DNA of 64,000 bases. Source: Oxynema aestuarii AP17. Its GTDB lineage: Bacteria > Cyanobacteriota > Cyanobacteriia > Cyanobacteriales > Laspinemataceae. Shown piece after piece: positions 56,359 through 64,000 of the stretch. The position numbers and the translations under genes are program-made. The DNA lies in contig NZ_CP051167.1 in the NCBI RefSeq assembly GCF_012295525.1, positions 3,827,501-3,891,500 of the forward strand, written 5' to 3'. How positions within the stretch are numbered: position 1 is the first letter of the stretch; every line of letters begins with the position of its first letter. The notes below the pieces were generated by a model. It saw only the letters and a list, made by a program, of their open reading frames with translations, was not told where the DNA came from and ran no database searches.

Positions 56359-57999
56359 TTACCTCACGCCCATCGGCGTTTTGACTAACTCGACGACTAA
56401 CTTCACCTCATATTCCTGCTCGAAGACTTCTTTTTTCTGTTCCAAACTCCACAATTCGAGGGCGCATTCGTCGCCGGGATCGGTGGGCTGTAACTTCAAG
56501 TAAACCTCTTGTTTCTGTTGGTCGTACTCGCATTGTACTTGGGCGATCGCCCCGATCGCACGGCGATCGAGCGCCACCGCCAAGCGCAACAGCGCACTTA
56601 ACTGAGACACTAACTTCCGTTCTTGTTTCGGTAAATTGCTGTAATTATCGTGCTTTTTCTTCGGCGCACTCTTGCGGTGGTAGCGCGCCAAATTGGCGAT
56701 AATTTCAATTTCCGTTTCCGTATAACCGAGCAGTTCGCTATTGCGAATTAAATAATAAGAATGTTTGTGGTGCGACGAATGATTGACGTGAACCCCGCAA
56801 TTGTGCAGGATCGCCGCCGTCCACAGCAATTCGCGCGCTTCGAGGTCCCACTCGTGGAGGCGATCGCGGGTTTGGTCGAACAAACTCAGCGCAAACGCCG
56901 CAATTCGCTCGCTAGAGTCCAAATCCACCTGATATTTGCGCGCAATTTTCATCGTACTGCGCTGGCGGATCGAACTTTGAAACCGCAAACGGTCTTCGAT
57001 CAACCCGTGGGTCAACATCCAATCGACAATCGTCCCTTCGCGCAACGCTCGCTCGCAAATGGCGATCGACTCGACCCCCAACATCGCCATCGTTTCTTGT
57101 AAAATCAGCGCCCCCGCCACGATGATTTCCGATCGCCGCTCCGACATCCCCGGAACGTCCGCGCGTTCCTCCTCGGACATCTTGCGCAACCGAGAGATAA
57201 TCCCGCGCAGATCGTCCAAACTCATCTCGTATCCAGTCAATACTGACGGTTCCGTTCCCAGGGTCTCGCGCGCGTGAATTTCCGCCAGGGTTTCGATCGT
57301 TCCCGAAGTTCCCACCAAGCGCGGACGTTCGCCGGGTTTGAGATGCGCTTGCAACTCTTCCACCGGACGTTCCATCATCCCGCGAATGTACGCTTGCAAA
57401 TATTTAAACTCTTGGCTACTAATCGGGTCCGTCGAGACAAATTCGCTCGTCAGTCGCACCGCGCCGACCTTGGTACTACTCAGCGATCGCGGTTCGTGTC
57501 CGTCCCCGAGAATCAGTTCCGTCGAACCGCCGCCGATATCGATAATCACGTGGGGTTCCTGGTTGAAATCCATCCCCGAGAGCACCCCGAGATAAATCCG
57601 CCGTGCTTCTTCCTGACCGGGGATTAAATTGACCCGTACCCCCACCTCTTTTTCGAGCAGTTTTAAAAAATCCTTACCGTTAGGCGCTTCGCGAACCGCA
57701 CTCGTCGCCACTGCGACCACCTGTTCGGCGTTGAGCACCGTGGCAATTTCGCAAAAGCGTTGCATCGAGGCGATCGCGCCCTTCATGATTTCCGGTTTCA
57801 AATTCCCGGTCTTCACCTCGCGATCGCCCAAACGAACTGTTTCCTTTTCTCGCGCGATAATCGTAAACGTCGGTAGGGTCGGATCGATCCGCACCACCAC
57901 CATATGCAGGGAATTCGTCCCCATATCGATCGCCGCCAGCGTGCGCTGTTTCTCCGCCGACGGCGCCGGAATTCTCATGACTGGAACAGACTTGATCAT
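56359..57999 (-). CDS. ppx: Ppx/GppA phosphatase with HD-like C-terminus
   Basis: The N-terminal ASKHA fold has TLAAIDMGTNSLHMVVV, the Asp-Gly-Gly loop DIGGGSTELILGDG, and GTSGTIETLAEIH. The C-terminal half is an HD-type helical domain (WTAAILHNCGVHVNHSSHHKHSYYLI). Such enzymes remove phosphate from polyphosphate or pppGpp. The start at 57999 (MIKSVPVMRIP) follows AAGAGA; an in-frame codon at 58050 is unlikely. It lies 79 bases downstream of the tnpB stop, so its native promoter may have been separated by the insertion of the mobile element. Confidence 0.9.
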   Translation of the reverse strand: MIKSVPVMRIPAPSAEKQRTLAAIDMGTNSLHMVVVRIDPTLPTFTIIAREKETVRLGDREVKTGNLKPEIMKGAIASMQRFCEIATVLNAEQVVAVATSAVREAPNGKDFLKLLEKEVGVRVNLIPGQEEARRIYLGVLSGMDFNQEPHVIIDIGGGSTELILGDGHEPRSLSSTKVGAVRLTSEFVSTDPISSQEFKYLQAYIRGMMERPVEELQAHLKPGERPRLVGTSGTIETLAEIHARETLGTEPSVLTGYEMSLDDLRGIISRLRKMSEEERADVPGMSERRSEIIVAGALILQETMAMLGVESIAICERALREGTIVDWMLTHGLIEDRLRFQSSIRQRSTMKIARKYQVDLDSSERIAAFALSLFDQTRDRLHEWDLEARELLWTAAILHNCGVHVNHSSHHKHSYYLIRNSELLGYTETEIEIIANLARYHRKSAPKKKHDNYSNLPKQERKLVSQLSALLRLAVALDRRAIGAIAQVQCEYDQQKQEVYLKLQPTDPGDECALELWSLEQKKEVFEQEYEVKLVVELVKTPMGVR

Positions 58000-58078
58000 A
58001 ACGATCTCTTTTGAGGGATAGTTAACCAAAATATAGTCAGATATAAACAAGACATGGATTCTATTTCAAAAATCCCCT

Positions 58079-59365
58079 TCATTTTGGCTTCGAGAGATTA
58101 ATTCTCCTTGGGTGAACTACGCACCTCTCTATCCCATAGCCCATAAAGGCATTTGGGAATGCTTTTCTTAAGATATTATAGGAGCCTAAGATATCCGCTT
58201 GACACAAGAATCCTGTATCAGTCCGGTAAAGACCTCTTTTAATTCTTTTTCCCGTAAACTTGGGAATTTCTACTGTTTCTCCATAAACGGGAAGCGGATC
58301 TAAGTTGAAAAAGTTCGACTGGCTGGTATAACTCTCTTCAGTTAGAACTACTTTAATCCCTACTAATTGACATTTATGGGTCAACATTTCAATCAGACGG
58401 TTGAAAGGAATTCCCACAAAGTTTTGGTTGTTCACTTTCCCCATCTTGGCATTTTGTTTCCAACCTTCATTTTTGCCAATCACTAAGGTGGTGATATTTC
58501 GGTTAACGAGTAGATTGACCAGATAACGGCTGGCTCGATGGAGATAGTTCTCCACTTTTTGATTTCGGCATCGAGTCAGACGCTGGATTCTCTTAGAGGT
58601 GGGTCGATTTCCTTTTAATTGGGATTGGAGAAAGGCTTTTCGTTTATTGTAGAATTGATTCAGGCTTTTTAAGGGTCTGCCATTTATCAACAGAGGAACA
58701 AAGTCCGGTTGATTAGAAGTTACAGCCATTAAAACATCTACACCTAAATCCACACTAGCAACCCATTCATTGGATTTCAATGTTGGTTCTACTTCTTCAT
58801 AAATGACCTCAATGATATAACAATCGCATCGAGGAACGATTCTCACCTCCACTACTTTTTCGGCTACAGAAGTCTCCAACTCTATTTGGGTTTTTGAGCA
58901 TTTGATTTTACCTTTTTTTAAAGCCACTTTACTTAGAGCCTGTTTCACGTACACCAATAATTGACGACCTTTCTGACTGTTTTTATATTTGGGGATTTTC
59001 GGGTTGACTAAAAACTTCTCCTTGTTGACTTTGTAGGCTTGATTGGCGGCAAAAAAGGATTGCCAGTTTTTGTCTAATCCTCGTAACACCTGTTGAGAGA
59101 CTTTAGCTGGTAAAGCGCGATATTGCTCCGTCTTCTGCATTAATTTATCCATCCGGTTATAGTTCAAGTAACCATGACCATAAATAAAGTTTTGACGGAT
59201 TAGATAATTAGCCGCATTGTAGAGATTTTTGGAATGCCATGATAACTCATCGATCTCATCCCAAAACCTATGACCTTTTTTGATTATATGTCTTTCGACT
59301 AATTTCACTAGCGTTCCTTTAATTCGGCCATAATTTTTTCGGTTTTCCGTTTCGAGCGTCTTCAT
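58079..59365 (-). CDS. tnpB: TnpB-type RNA-guided nuclease
   Basis: The 428-residue protein has a basic N-terminus and the RuvC catalytic residues in order: Asp206 (VASVDLGVD), Glu300 (VIGKNEGW) and Asp391 (CQADILGSYNI). The typical zinc finger between the last two motifs is missing; the region reads YTSQSNFFNLDPLPVY to GLYRTDTGF with no Cys pairs. Zinc-finger-less relatives exist. TnpB uses an RNA from the element's right end to cut DNA. It overlaps the tnpA stop by four bases. It appears intact, unlike tnpA. Confidence 0.88.
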   Translation of the reverse strand: MKTLETENRKNYGRIKGTLVKLVERHIIKKGHRFWDEIDELSWHSKNLYNAANYLIRQNFIYGHGYLNYNRMDKLMQKTEQYRALPAKVSQQVLRGLDKNWQSFFAANQAYKVNKEKFLVNPKIPKYKNSQKGRQLLVYVKQALSKVALKKGKIKCSKTQIELETSVAEKVVEVRIVPRCDCYIIEVIYEEVEPTLKSNEWVASVDLGVDVLMAVTSNQPDFVPLLINGRPLKSLNQFYNKRKAFLQSQLKGNRPTSKRIQRLTRCRNQKVENYLHRASRYLVNLLVNRNITTLVIGKNEGWKQNAKMGKVNNQNFVGIPFNRLIEMLTHKCQLVGIKVVLTEESYTSQSNFFNLDPLPVYGETVEIPKFTGKRIKRGLYRTDTGFLCQADILGSYNILRKAFPNAFMGYGIERCVVHPRRINLSKPK

Positions 59366-59870
59366 CCATAAAGACGAGAACAGAATGAAGTAATGATAGT
59401 AATTAAATCTTCCATCAATTCATCTTGTCGATCCTCGCTATGATTAACAATCTCAACGGTTTTTCCCCTCTCTTTTAACCGGATCTCAAGGTGATTTGTC
59501 CCAAACCTCGCCAAACGGTCTTTATGCTCCACTATCAATATATCGTAATGGGAATCGGTTAAAACCTTAGCCAATTTTGGACGATTATCATTTAAACCAC
59601 TGCCAATTTCTTTGACGACTTTATAAATTTGATAGCCTCTGGCAATAGCATAATCTTTTAACCGTTCCGCTTGTCGCTCAAGGTGATCTTTATTTTCTGC
59701 ACTAGAGACTCTGGCATAAATACAGGCCATTCTCTCGGTTTTCTTCTTCCCTTCTTCGGTAATGATAATTGTTCCCGAAGTTGATAGCCCGTTAGATGAC
59801 TTTTTTGCCACCATCTCCACGCCGTTTGATAACTCACCCCGGCTTTTTTGGCATAGTCTGAGAGTTTCAT
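59362..59870 (-). pseudogene. tnpA: IS607 serine recombinase tnpA, frameshifted
   Basis: The first 33 codons (MKLSDYAKKAGVSYQTAWRWWQK) from 59870 encode the MerR-like helix-turn-helix of IS607 TnpA. They then shift frame. The remainder (TSGTIIITEEGKKKTERMACIYARVSSAENKD, catalytic Ser in ARVSS, ending 59362) continues in another frame. Adding one A in the CAACTTCGG run near 59780 restores YQTSGT, matching the family. A single-base deletion is the simplest explanation; a programmed frameshift is possible but not known for the family. Confidence 0.8.
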
Positions 59871-59977
59871 GGTTATATCTTAACAGGAATGACTATACTT
59901 GACTATGTATTTAGTTAAACTTTACAATACCCTCACTCAGACCTCCAGCCTAACGATATCGTATCCCGTGCGGGGAA

Positions 59978-60012
59978 TTTTAGATTTTAAATTTTAGATT
60001 TTAAATTTTAGA
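59978..60012 (+). repeat. Heptamer tandem repeat
   Basis: Five units alternate TTTTAGA and TTTTAAA, between the mobile element and ubiA. Confidence 0.8.
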
Positions 60013-60145
60013 TGGAGAGGGCGACGTTTTTCGTTCTAATTTCTATAGTCTGACGGGTAGCGAGACCCCCGCAACCGACCCTCCAATCTTCTCAATCCCT
60101 TACCATCACTGTAATCATTCATCCAACACGCCATCCAACAAGCTC

Positions 60146-61027
60146 ATGCTGAGTTTACATCCTCACGAAACCGAACCCACTTGGTCTAAAATCGTGCGAC
60201 TTTTACGGTGGGACAAACCCGCCGGACGCCTTATTTTAATGGTTCCCGCCCTTTGGGCCGTCTTTTTAGCCGCCGAAGGAACCCCCCCGCTTCCCCTCGT
60301 CGGCGTGATTATTTTAGGAACCCTCGCCACCAGCGCCACCGGATGCGTCGTCAATGACTTGTGGGACCGCGACATCGACCCCCAAGTCGAACGCACTCGA
60401 ACCCGTCCCCTCGCCTCGCGCGCTTTATCGGTCAAAACCGGGATCGTCGTCGCCGTTATCGGCTTAATTTGCGCCGCAATTTTGGCGTTTTATCTCAATC
60501 CCCTCAGTTTTGCCCTCTGTGTCGCCGCCGTTCCCCTGATTATTGGCTATCCTCTCGCTAAACGGGTGTTTCCCGTTCCCCAACTCGTTCTCTCTCTCGC
60601 TTGGGGATTTGCAGTGTTGATTAGTTGGAGTGCGGTTACCGCCGATTTGAGCCGTCCCACCTGGATTTTATGGGGCGCAACCGTGTTGTGGACCCTCGGT
60701 TTCGATACCGTTTATGCGATGAGCGATCGCGAAGACGACCGCCAAGTTGGCATTAATTCTAGCGCTCTATTTTTCGGCGATCGCGCCCCGGAAGCCGTCG
60801 GCATCTTTTTTCTCGGAACCAGCGCCTGTCTGGCGAGTTTGGGCATGATTTTAAATCTCTATTTTTCCTTTTGGATTGCCCTCGCTGTTGCCGTCTTTTT
60901 CTGGAGTTGGCATTACTATCAACTCCGCTTTCACGAAGACTCTCGACCCTATAGCGCCATTTTCGGTCAAAATGTTTGGATCGGCTTTATCGTCCTTTTG
61001 GGTCTAATTTCCGGCAGTCTATTTTAG
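60146..61027 (+). CDS. ubiA: 4-hydroxybenzoate polyprenyltransferase (plastoquinone type)
   Basis: The 293-residue membrane protein has the two Asp-rich motifs of UbiA enzymes: NDLWDRDID near 70 and DREDD near 193, and eight to nine hydrophobic helices. In cyanobacteria this enzyme prenylates 4-hydroxybenzoate on the way to plastoquinone. The Asp pairs bind Mg and the prenyl diphosphate. Start at ATG 60146, with the next Met some distance in. It is divergent from ppx, which is now separated by the mobile element. Confidence 0.92.
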   Translation: MLSLHPHETEPTWSKIVRLLRWDKPAGRLILMVPALWAVFLAAEGTPPLPLVGVIILGTLATSATGCVVNDLWDRDIDPQVERTRTRPLASRALSVKTGIVVAVIGLICAAILAFYLNPLSFALCVAAVPLIIGYPLAKRVFPVPQLVLSLAWGFAVLISWSAVTADLSRPTWILWGATVLWTLGFDTVYAMSDREDDRQVGINSSALFFGDRAPEAVGIFFLGTSACLASLGMILNLYFSFWIALAVAVFFWSWHYYQLRFHEDSRPYSAIFGQNVWIGFIVLLGLISGSLF

Positions 61028-61038
61028 ATAAACTCCCC

Positions 61039-61067
61039 GTAAGGACATGGCACTGCCGTGTCCTTAC
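61039..61067. repeat. Extragenic palindrome, GTAAGGACA type
   Basis: The 14-base arms (GTAAGGACATGGCA and TGCCGTGTCCTTAC) pair with one G-T wobble around a single central base. It lies 12 bases after the ubiA stop, where it could stop transcription or stabilise the end of the mRNA. Confidence 0.75.
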
Positions 61068-61133
61068 CCTTTTAAAACAGGGGATCAATTATGGCACTTT
61101 TTCGTACTTTTTTCACACCACGAATCCTCTTTT

Positions 61134-61733
61134 ATGAATTCTCAATCGTCATCAACTCAATGGCAATTAATCCTAGCTTGGACTGAATTAGGACAACGAA
61201 GAACTGAAACCATTAGCGAAACCCAAGCGAGTAAGAGTCCCGGACTGGTTCGCCTCGGTCGCGACCCCCAACAATGCGATTTTGTATTTGCTGAAGAAGC
61301 AGACAGTCAAAGTATTTCGCGCCTCCATGTCGAAATCTTTTTTAAATCCGACTGGCAGCGCTTTTATTTACGCAATCTCAAACCGAAGAATCCCGCGATC
61401 GTCGATGGCGGTCGTTTAATTGAAGGGGAAATTGCCTTAAATGCCGGAAATATTATTTATTTAGGACAGAAGAAAATAGAAGTAGTTGAAATTGCCAAAG
61501 TTCGAGGCGATCGCCCTCCCGAAACCGTCTTACTGTCTCAAAATCCTCCTCCTTCTGGACAACCCGAAGAACTCCATCAGCCCGTTTTATTCTCTCCCCC
61601 AGAATCGAGCCATTTAAAATGTCCGAACTGTGGTAAAATATTGCCTGCCGATATGCGAAACTCAGCCTGTACCACCTGCGGCCATTTTCTCGTAGATGCC
61701 GTCAGTATCGTCACGAACGATCCGATCGAATAA
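61134..61733 (+). CDS. FHA-domain protein with C-terminal zinc ribbon
   Basis: ATG 61134 gives 199 residues. Residues 1-115 form an FHA domain (GLVRLGRDPQQCDFVF, SISRLHVEIF, GGRLIEGEIALNAGNIIYLGQKKIEV), which binds phospho-Thr peptides. A Pro/Glu-rich linker leads to a small zinc ribbon CPNCGK...CTTCG near 160-185. It is likely an adaptor. The next gene also has an FHA domain, so they may respond to the same kinase, which is not in the window. Confidence 0.85.
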   Translation: MNSQSSSTQWQLILAWTELGQRRTETISETQASKSPGLVRLGRDPQQCDFVFAEEADSQSISRLHVEIFFKSDWQRFYLRNLKPKNPAIVDGGRLIEGEIALNAGNIIYLGQKKIEVVEIAKVRGDRPPETVLLSQNPPPSGQPEELHQPVLFSPPESSHLKCPNCGKILPADMRNSACTTCGHFLVDAVSIVTNDPIE

Positions 61734-61889
61734 GTTTTCTCGCCTCATTTCCTAGTCTCTATAAAATCAAGTCATCAGTCGGTAGCTGAATTGCTATTTT
61801 ATCAAAAAACATCGATCCAGTTTAAAGCGATAAAAATCCCGATAACTGTTCGATTTCAACCACTGGATAACTGATTAAATTTAACATTG

Positions 61890-63833
61890 ATGAATTCCGA
61901 ATTTGGTCAAATCCAATTACAGTGGACCGATCCGAAAACCGGACAGGTTCGATCGCCCTATTTAAACCCACCGATCGCCTTCGGACGAGTGTTTAGCGAA
62001 ATGCCCGCCGAAATCAACGGTCGGCGCGTTTCTCGCATCGTTCTCGACGGCGATCGCGTCTCCCGTTACCACGCGACAATCGCCGTCGAACATAACCATT
62101 TAGTCATCGTCGATCGCCTCAGTCGCAACGGCACTTTTATCAACGGCAATCCCTGCGATCGCCTCATGCTTTCCCACGGCGATCGTCTCCAAATAGGCCC
62201 TTTTGAAATCACTGTTTCTTTTAAAAACAATAGCCCGACCGTCGTCCTCTTTCATCCCCAAACAGGCTTACCCGATCCCGCCCCTTCTCCAACTCCAACC
62301 TCCTCTAACTTTCCCCCCGCCGAATTTATCAAAGCCGAATTGGTTTCCTTAAAATTCCTCCAAAAAACGGGCAATTTCAATCCAGAAACCGATGAATTTT
62401 TTTATGCAGCCGTCGGCGCCGGAATCGGTAGTTATATCTTCGTCGATTATCTAAGAATTTGTGGCGTCAGAAGTCGCCATATTGTCGCCATCGGGAACCA
62501 GCCCAAACCTTACGGAAAATATCAACAACTCTGTCTCAATTCTCAAATTCCCTTACACGAACGCCTGCGATCGAATTCCGATGCTTGTCCCGATAACCTT
62601 TGGGGATGGCCCGGTTACGCCTTACGAGAAGCATGGCGCGACCTTCGCCAAGGAAAAGGCGATCGCGCCCTTCGCTATTTGTGGCAGGTCTTCGCCGAAC
62701 CCAATTTCGCCGAAACCTATACCCCGCGCGCCGTTGACCTATTCCGTTCCATCGATCGCGAAGCCAAGCGGATCGGCTGGGACGAGATTTATCGTTATGG
62801 AAGCGTGCGCGCCATTCGCAAAACCACCGACGGACGTTATGCGATCGCCTACTCCCTCGGCGGCGGTCACTACGGCTATCTCGTCGCCCAAAACGTCCAG
62901 ATCGCCACGGGTTACCCCGCCATCCGCTTTCTCGAACACCTGCAAGCCTACCGCGATCGGACCGGAGATCTCACCGCCGTCGTCAACGCCTACGAAGACC
63001 ACGAAACAATTTACGAAAAACTTGCACAAAATGGCGGGACGGCGATCGTCGAAGGACGTGGAATCGTCGCCTCGCGCATCATTCAGCGTCTCTGGGAAGT
63101 CCGCCAAACCTCCGGGGCAAATTTGCAGATCGTCCATTTAATGCGATCGCCCGTCGCCGACGGTCATCAATTCGGTTGGTCCCGCCGTCCGGTGAAACAT
63201 CACTGCGAACTGCAACCCTTCAACTGGCCCAAAGCCTGCTGGGGCGGCGACTTGCGCGAAATGTTAGAAAAAGCCAACCCTAAAGAACGCCTCGCCTTGC
63301 TACAAACTTGGGGCGGAACCACCACCGCCGACCGCCAAGATTGGCAGCAGATTATCGAAACTGGATTGCGCCAGGGCTGGTATGAAATGACCTTCGCTAC
63401 CGTCAGCGAAGTCCGACAAAAACCCGATCGCCGTCTCCACGTCACCCTACAAACCGCCCAGGGCGATCGCGAACTTGACGCAAACTTCATCATCGACGCC
63501 ACCGGACTCGAAGCGGACCTCAGCAGCAGTCCTTTCCTCAACGATTTAGTGACTCGCTACCAACTCCCCCGCCTCGATAATGGCAGACTCGCCGTGTCGA
63601 ACGACTTTGAAATCAGTCCGATGTATAACAATCCCGGTCGGATGTATGCCGCAGGCGCCATTACCCTCGGCGGGCCCTATGCGGCGGTCGATAGTTTCCT
63701 CGGTTTACAATATGCTGCCCTGCGGACCATCCACAGCCTGCGATCGTGCGAAGCCCCGCAAATCAAGGCTTTAAGCGGCTGGCGGTCTCTCAGTCAATGG
63801 TTGAAATGGGCCGTGGGGCGATCGCCCGGTTAA
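61890..63833 (+). CDS. FHA domain fused to FAD/NAD(P)-binding oxidoreductase
   Basis: ATG 61890 gives 647 residues. Residues about 5-110 are an FHA domain (RVSRIVLDGDRVSRYHATIAVE, RNGTFINGNPCDRLMLSHGDRLQIGPFEI). After a Pro-rich linker, a dinucleotide-binding fold starts with AAVGAGIGSYIFVDYLR, a degenerate GxGxxG. Later parts include TAIVEGRGIVASRIIQRLWE, FIIDATGLE and GRMYAAGAITLGGPYAAVDSFLGLQYAALRTI. The last resembles the flavoprotein C-terminal FAD contact region. FHA-to-oxidoreductase fusions suggest phospho-dependent recruitment of a redox enzyme; the substrate is unknown. Confidence 0.8.
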   Translation: MNSEFGQIQLQWTDPKTGQVRSPYLNPPIAFGRVFSEMPAEINGRRVSRIVLDGDRVSRYHATIAVEHNHLVIVDRLSRNGTFINGNPCDRLMLSHGDRLQIGPFEITVSFKNNSPTVVLFHPQTGLPDPAPSPTPTSSNFPPAEFIKAELVSLKFLQKTGNFNPETDEFFYAAVGAGIGSYIFVDYLRICGVRSRHIVAIGNQPKPYGKYQQLCLNSQIPLHERLRSNSDACPDNLWGWPGYALREAWRDLRQGKGDRALRYLWQVFAEPNFAETYTPRAVDLFRSIDREAKRIGWDEIYRYGSVRAIRKTTDGRYAIAYSLGGGHYGYLVAQNVQIATGYPAIRFLEHLQAYRDRTGDLTAVVNAYEDHETIYEKLAQNGGTAIVEGRGIVASRIIQRLWEVRQTSGANLQIVHLMRSPVADGHQFGWSRRPVKHHCELQPFNWPKACWGGDLREMLEKANPKERLALLQTWGGTTTADRQDWQQIIETGLRQGWYEMTFATVSEVRQKPDRRLHVTLQTAQGDRELDANFIIDATGLEADLSSSPFLNDLVTRYQLPRLDNGRLAVSNDFEISPMYNNPGRMYAAGAITLGGPYAAVDSFLGLQYAALRTIHSLRSCEAPQIKALSGWRSLSQWLKWAVGRSPG

Positions 63834-63875
63834 CTCTGCCACCTTTCTCATCGAGCTAAATCAAAATAAGAATTA

Positions 63876-63907
63876 ATCTAAAATCTAAAATCTAAAATCT
63901 AAAATCT
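63876..63907 (-). repeat. Heptamer tandem repeat before last gene
   Basis: Four ATCTAAA units plus a partial one, complementary to the AGATTTT family, end three bases before the ATG at 63910. Confidence 0.8.
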
Positions 63908-63909
63908 CC

Positions 63910-64000
63910 ATGACTTTTACCCTATTCGGACGCTGGCAAACTCGGATATTTCTGATTTCAACAGTTGGCGTACTCGTGACGCTTCCATTCGCGGCGATCG
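63910..64000 (+). CDS. Membrane protein N-terminus (truncated by window end)
   Basis: The first 30 codons (MTFTLFGRWQTRIFLISTVG, then VLVTLPFAAI) give a short basic start and a transmembrane helix. The rest is outside the window. It lies 76 bases after the FHA-oxidoreductase gene. Confidence 0.55.
   Translation, partial: MTFTLFGRWQTRIFLISTVGVLVTLPFAAI

Larger units (their letters stand above)
58025..59940 (-). mobile_element. IS607-family insertion element (approximate bounds)
   Basis: The AT-rich segment carries tnpA (damaged) and tnpB in the order usual for IS607. The ends have no long inverted repeats, as expected; TGACTATA occurs at 59890 and its complement TATAGTCA at 58032. The base composition is clearly lower in GC than the flanks. 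It sits between divergent ppx and ubiA. Confidence 0.7.

Noticed and set aside
62461-63141. Open frame of 226 codons inside the FHA-oxidoreductase gene
   Set aside because: It is Ser/Pro/Thr-rich with no motif and lies wholly inside a convincing gene in another frame.

Overview
The window is cyanobacterial chromosome. It carries psaE (photosystem I), ndhO (NDH-1), a CP12-type Calvin-cycle regulator, a UbiA prenyltransferase of the plastoquinone type, a COP23/DUF1565 family seen mainly in cyanobacteria, a PEP-CTERM protein, and a very high density of the HIP1 palindrome (GCGATCGC), which is typical of cyanobacterial genomes. Heptamer tandem repeats (AGATTTT-like) and several extragenic palindromes suggest a filamentous, Oscillatoriales-like genome; that lineage guess is inference. 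No rRNA, tRNA or CRISPR array was recognised.

Layout. 1-5.2 kb: the 3' part of a TPR-CHAT protein, a TPM-domain (Psb32-like) membrane protein, a seven-blade WD40 protein, and a 57-codon ORF with its own terminator. 5.6-15.8 kb: three consecutive response-regulator/histidine-kinase hybrids, the first 2342 residues long with four CBS, six PAS and three GAF domains, one of them resembling a cyanobacteriochrome. 16-18.8 kb: photosynthesis and housekeeping genes psaE, mutM, ndhO, mdh. 20-26 kb: TerB-like protein, MscS channel, then a NACHT-type NTPase downstream of a membrane-anchored repeat protein. 26.6-33 kb: hslO, a SRPBCC-like protein, murE, glutaredoxin-like protein, cysH, an SbcD-like nuclease. 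33-39.4 kb: a secreted-protein region with a PEP-CTERM protein, a secreted trypsin-like protease, a beta-helix/COP23 protein, and a third gene that fuses protease, beta-helix and COP23 in one chain. 39.5-47 kb: pentapeptide protein, hypD, two phosphofructokinases (one a tandem, eukaryote-like form), a membrane protein overlapping a CysQ/IMPase-type phosphatase. 47-55 kb: an atypical methyltransferase, pterin dehydratase, DUF6671-like protein, selO, two tandem MscS channels and CP12. 55-64 kb: a Wzz-like membrane protein ending in an HNH_2-like domain, ppx, an IS607-type element with a frameshifted recombinase and an intact TnpB, ubiA, two FHA proteins and the start of a membrane protein.

The strongest candidates for something new are the Wzz-HNH fusion (55124-56305), the protease/beta-helix/COP23 cluster (34172-39371), the tandem PFK (41648-43951), the candidate bilin-binding GAF in the giant kinase, and the NACHT protein whose Walker B region has lost its second acidic pair. 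All assignments were made by reading the sequence; no database search was run.
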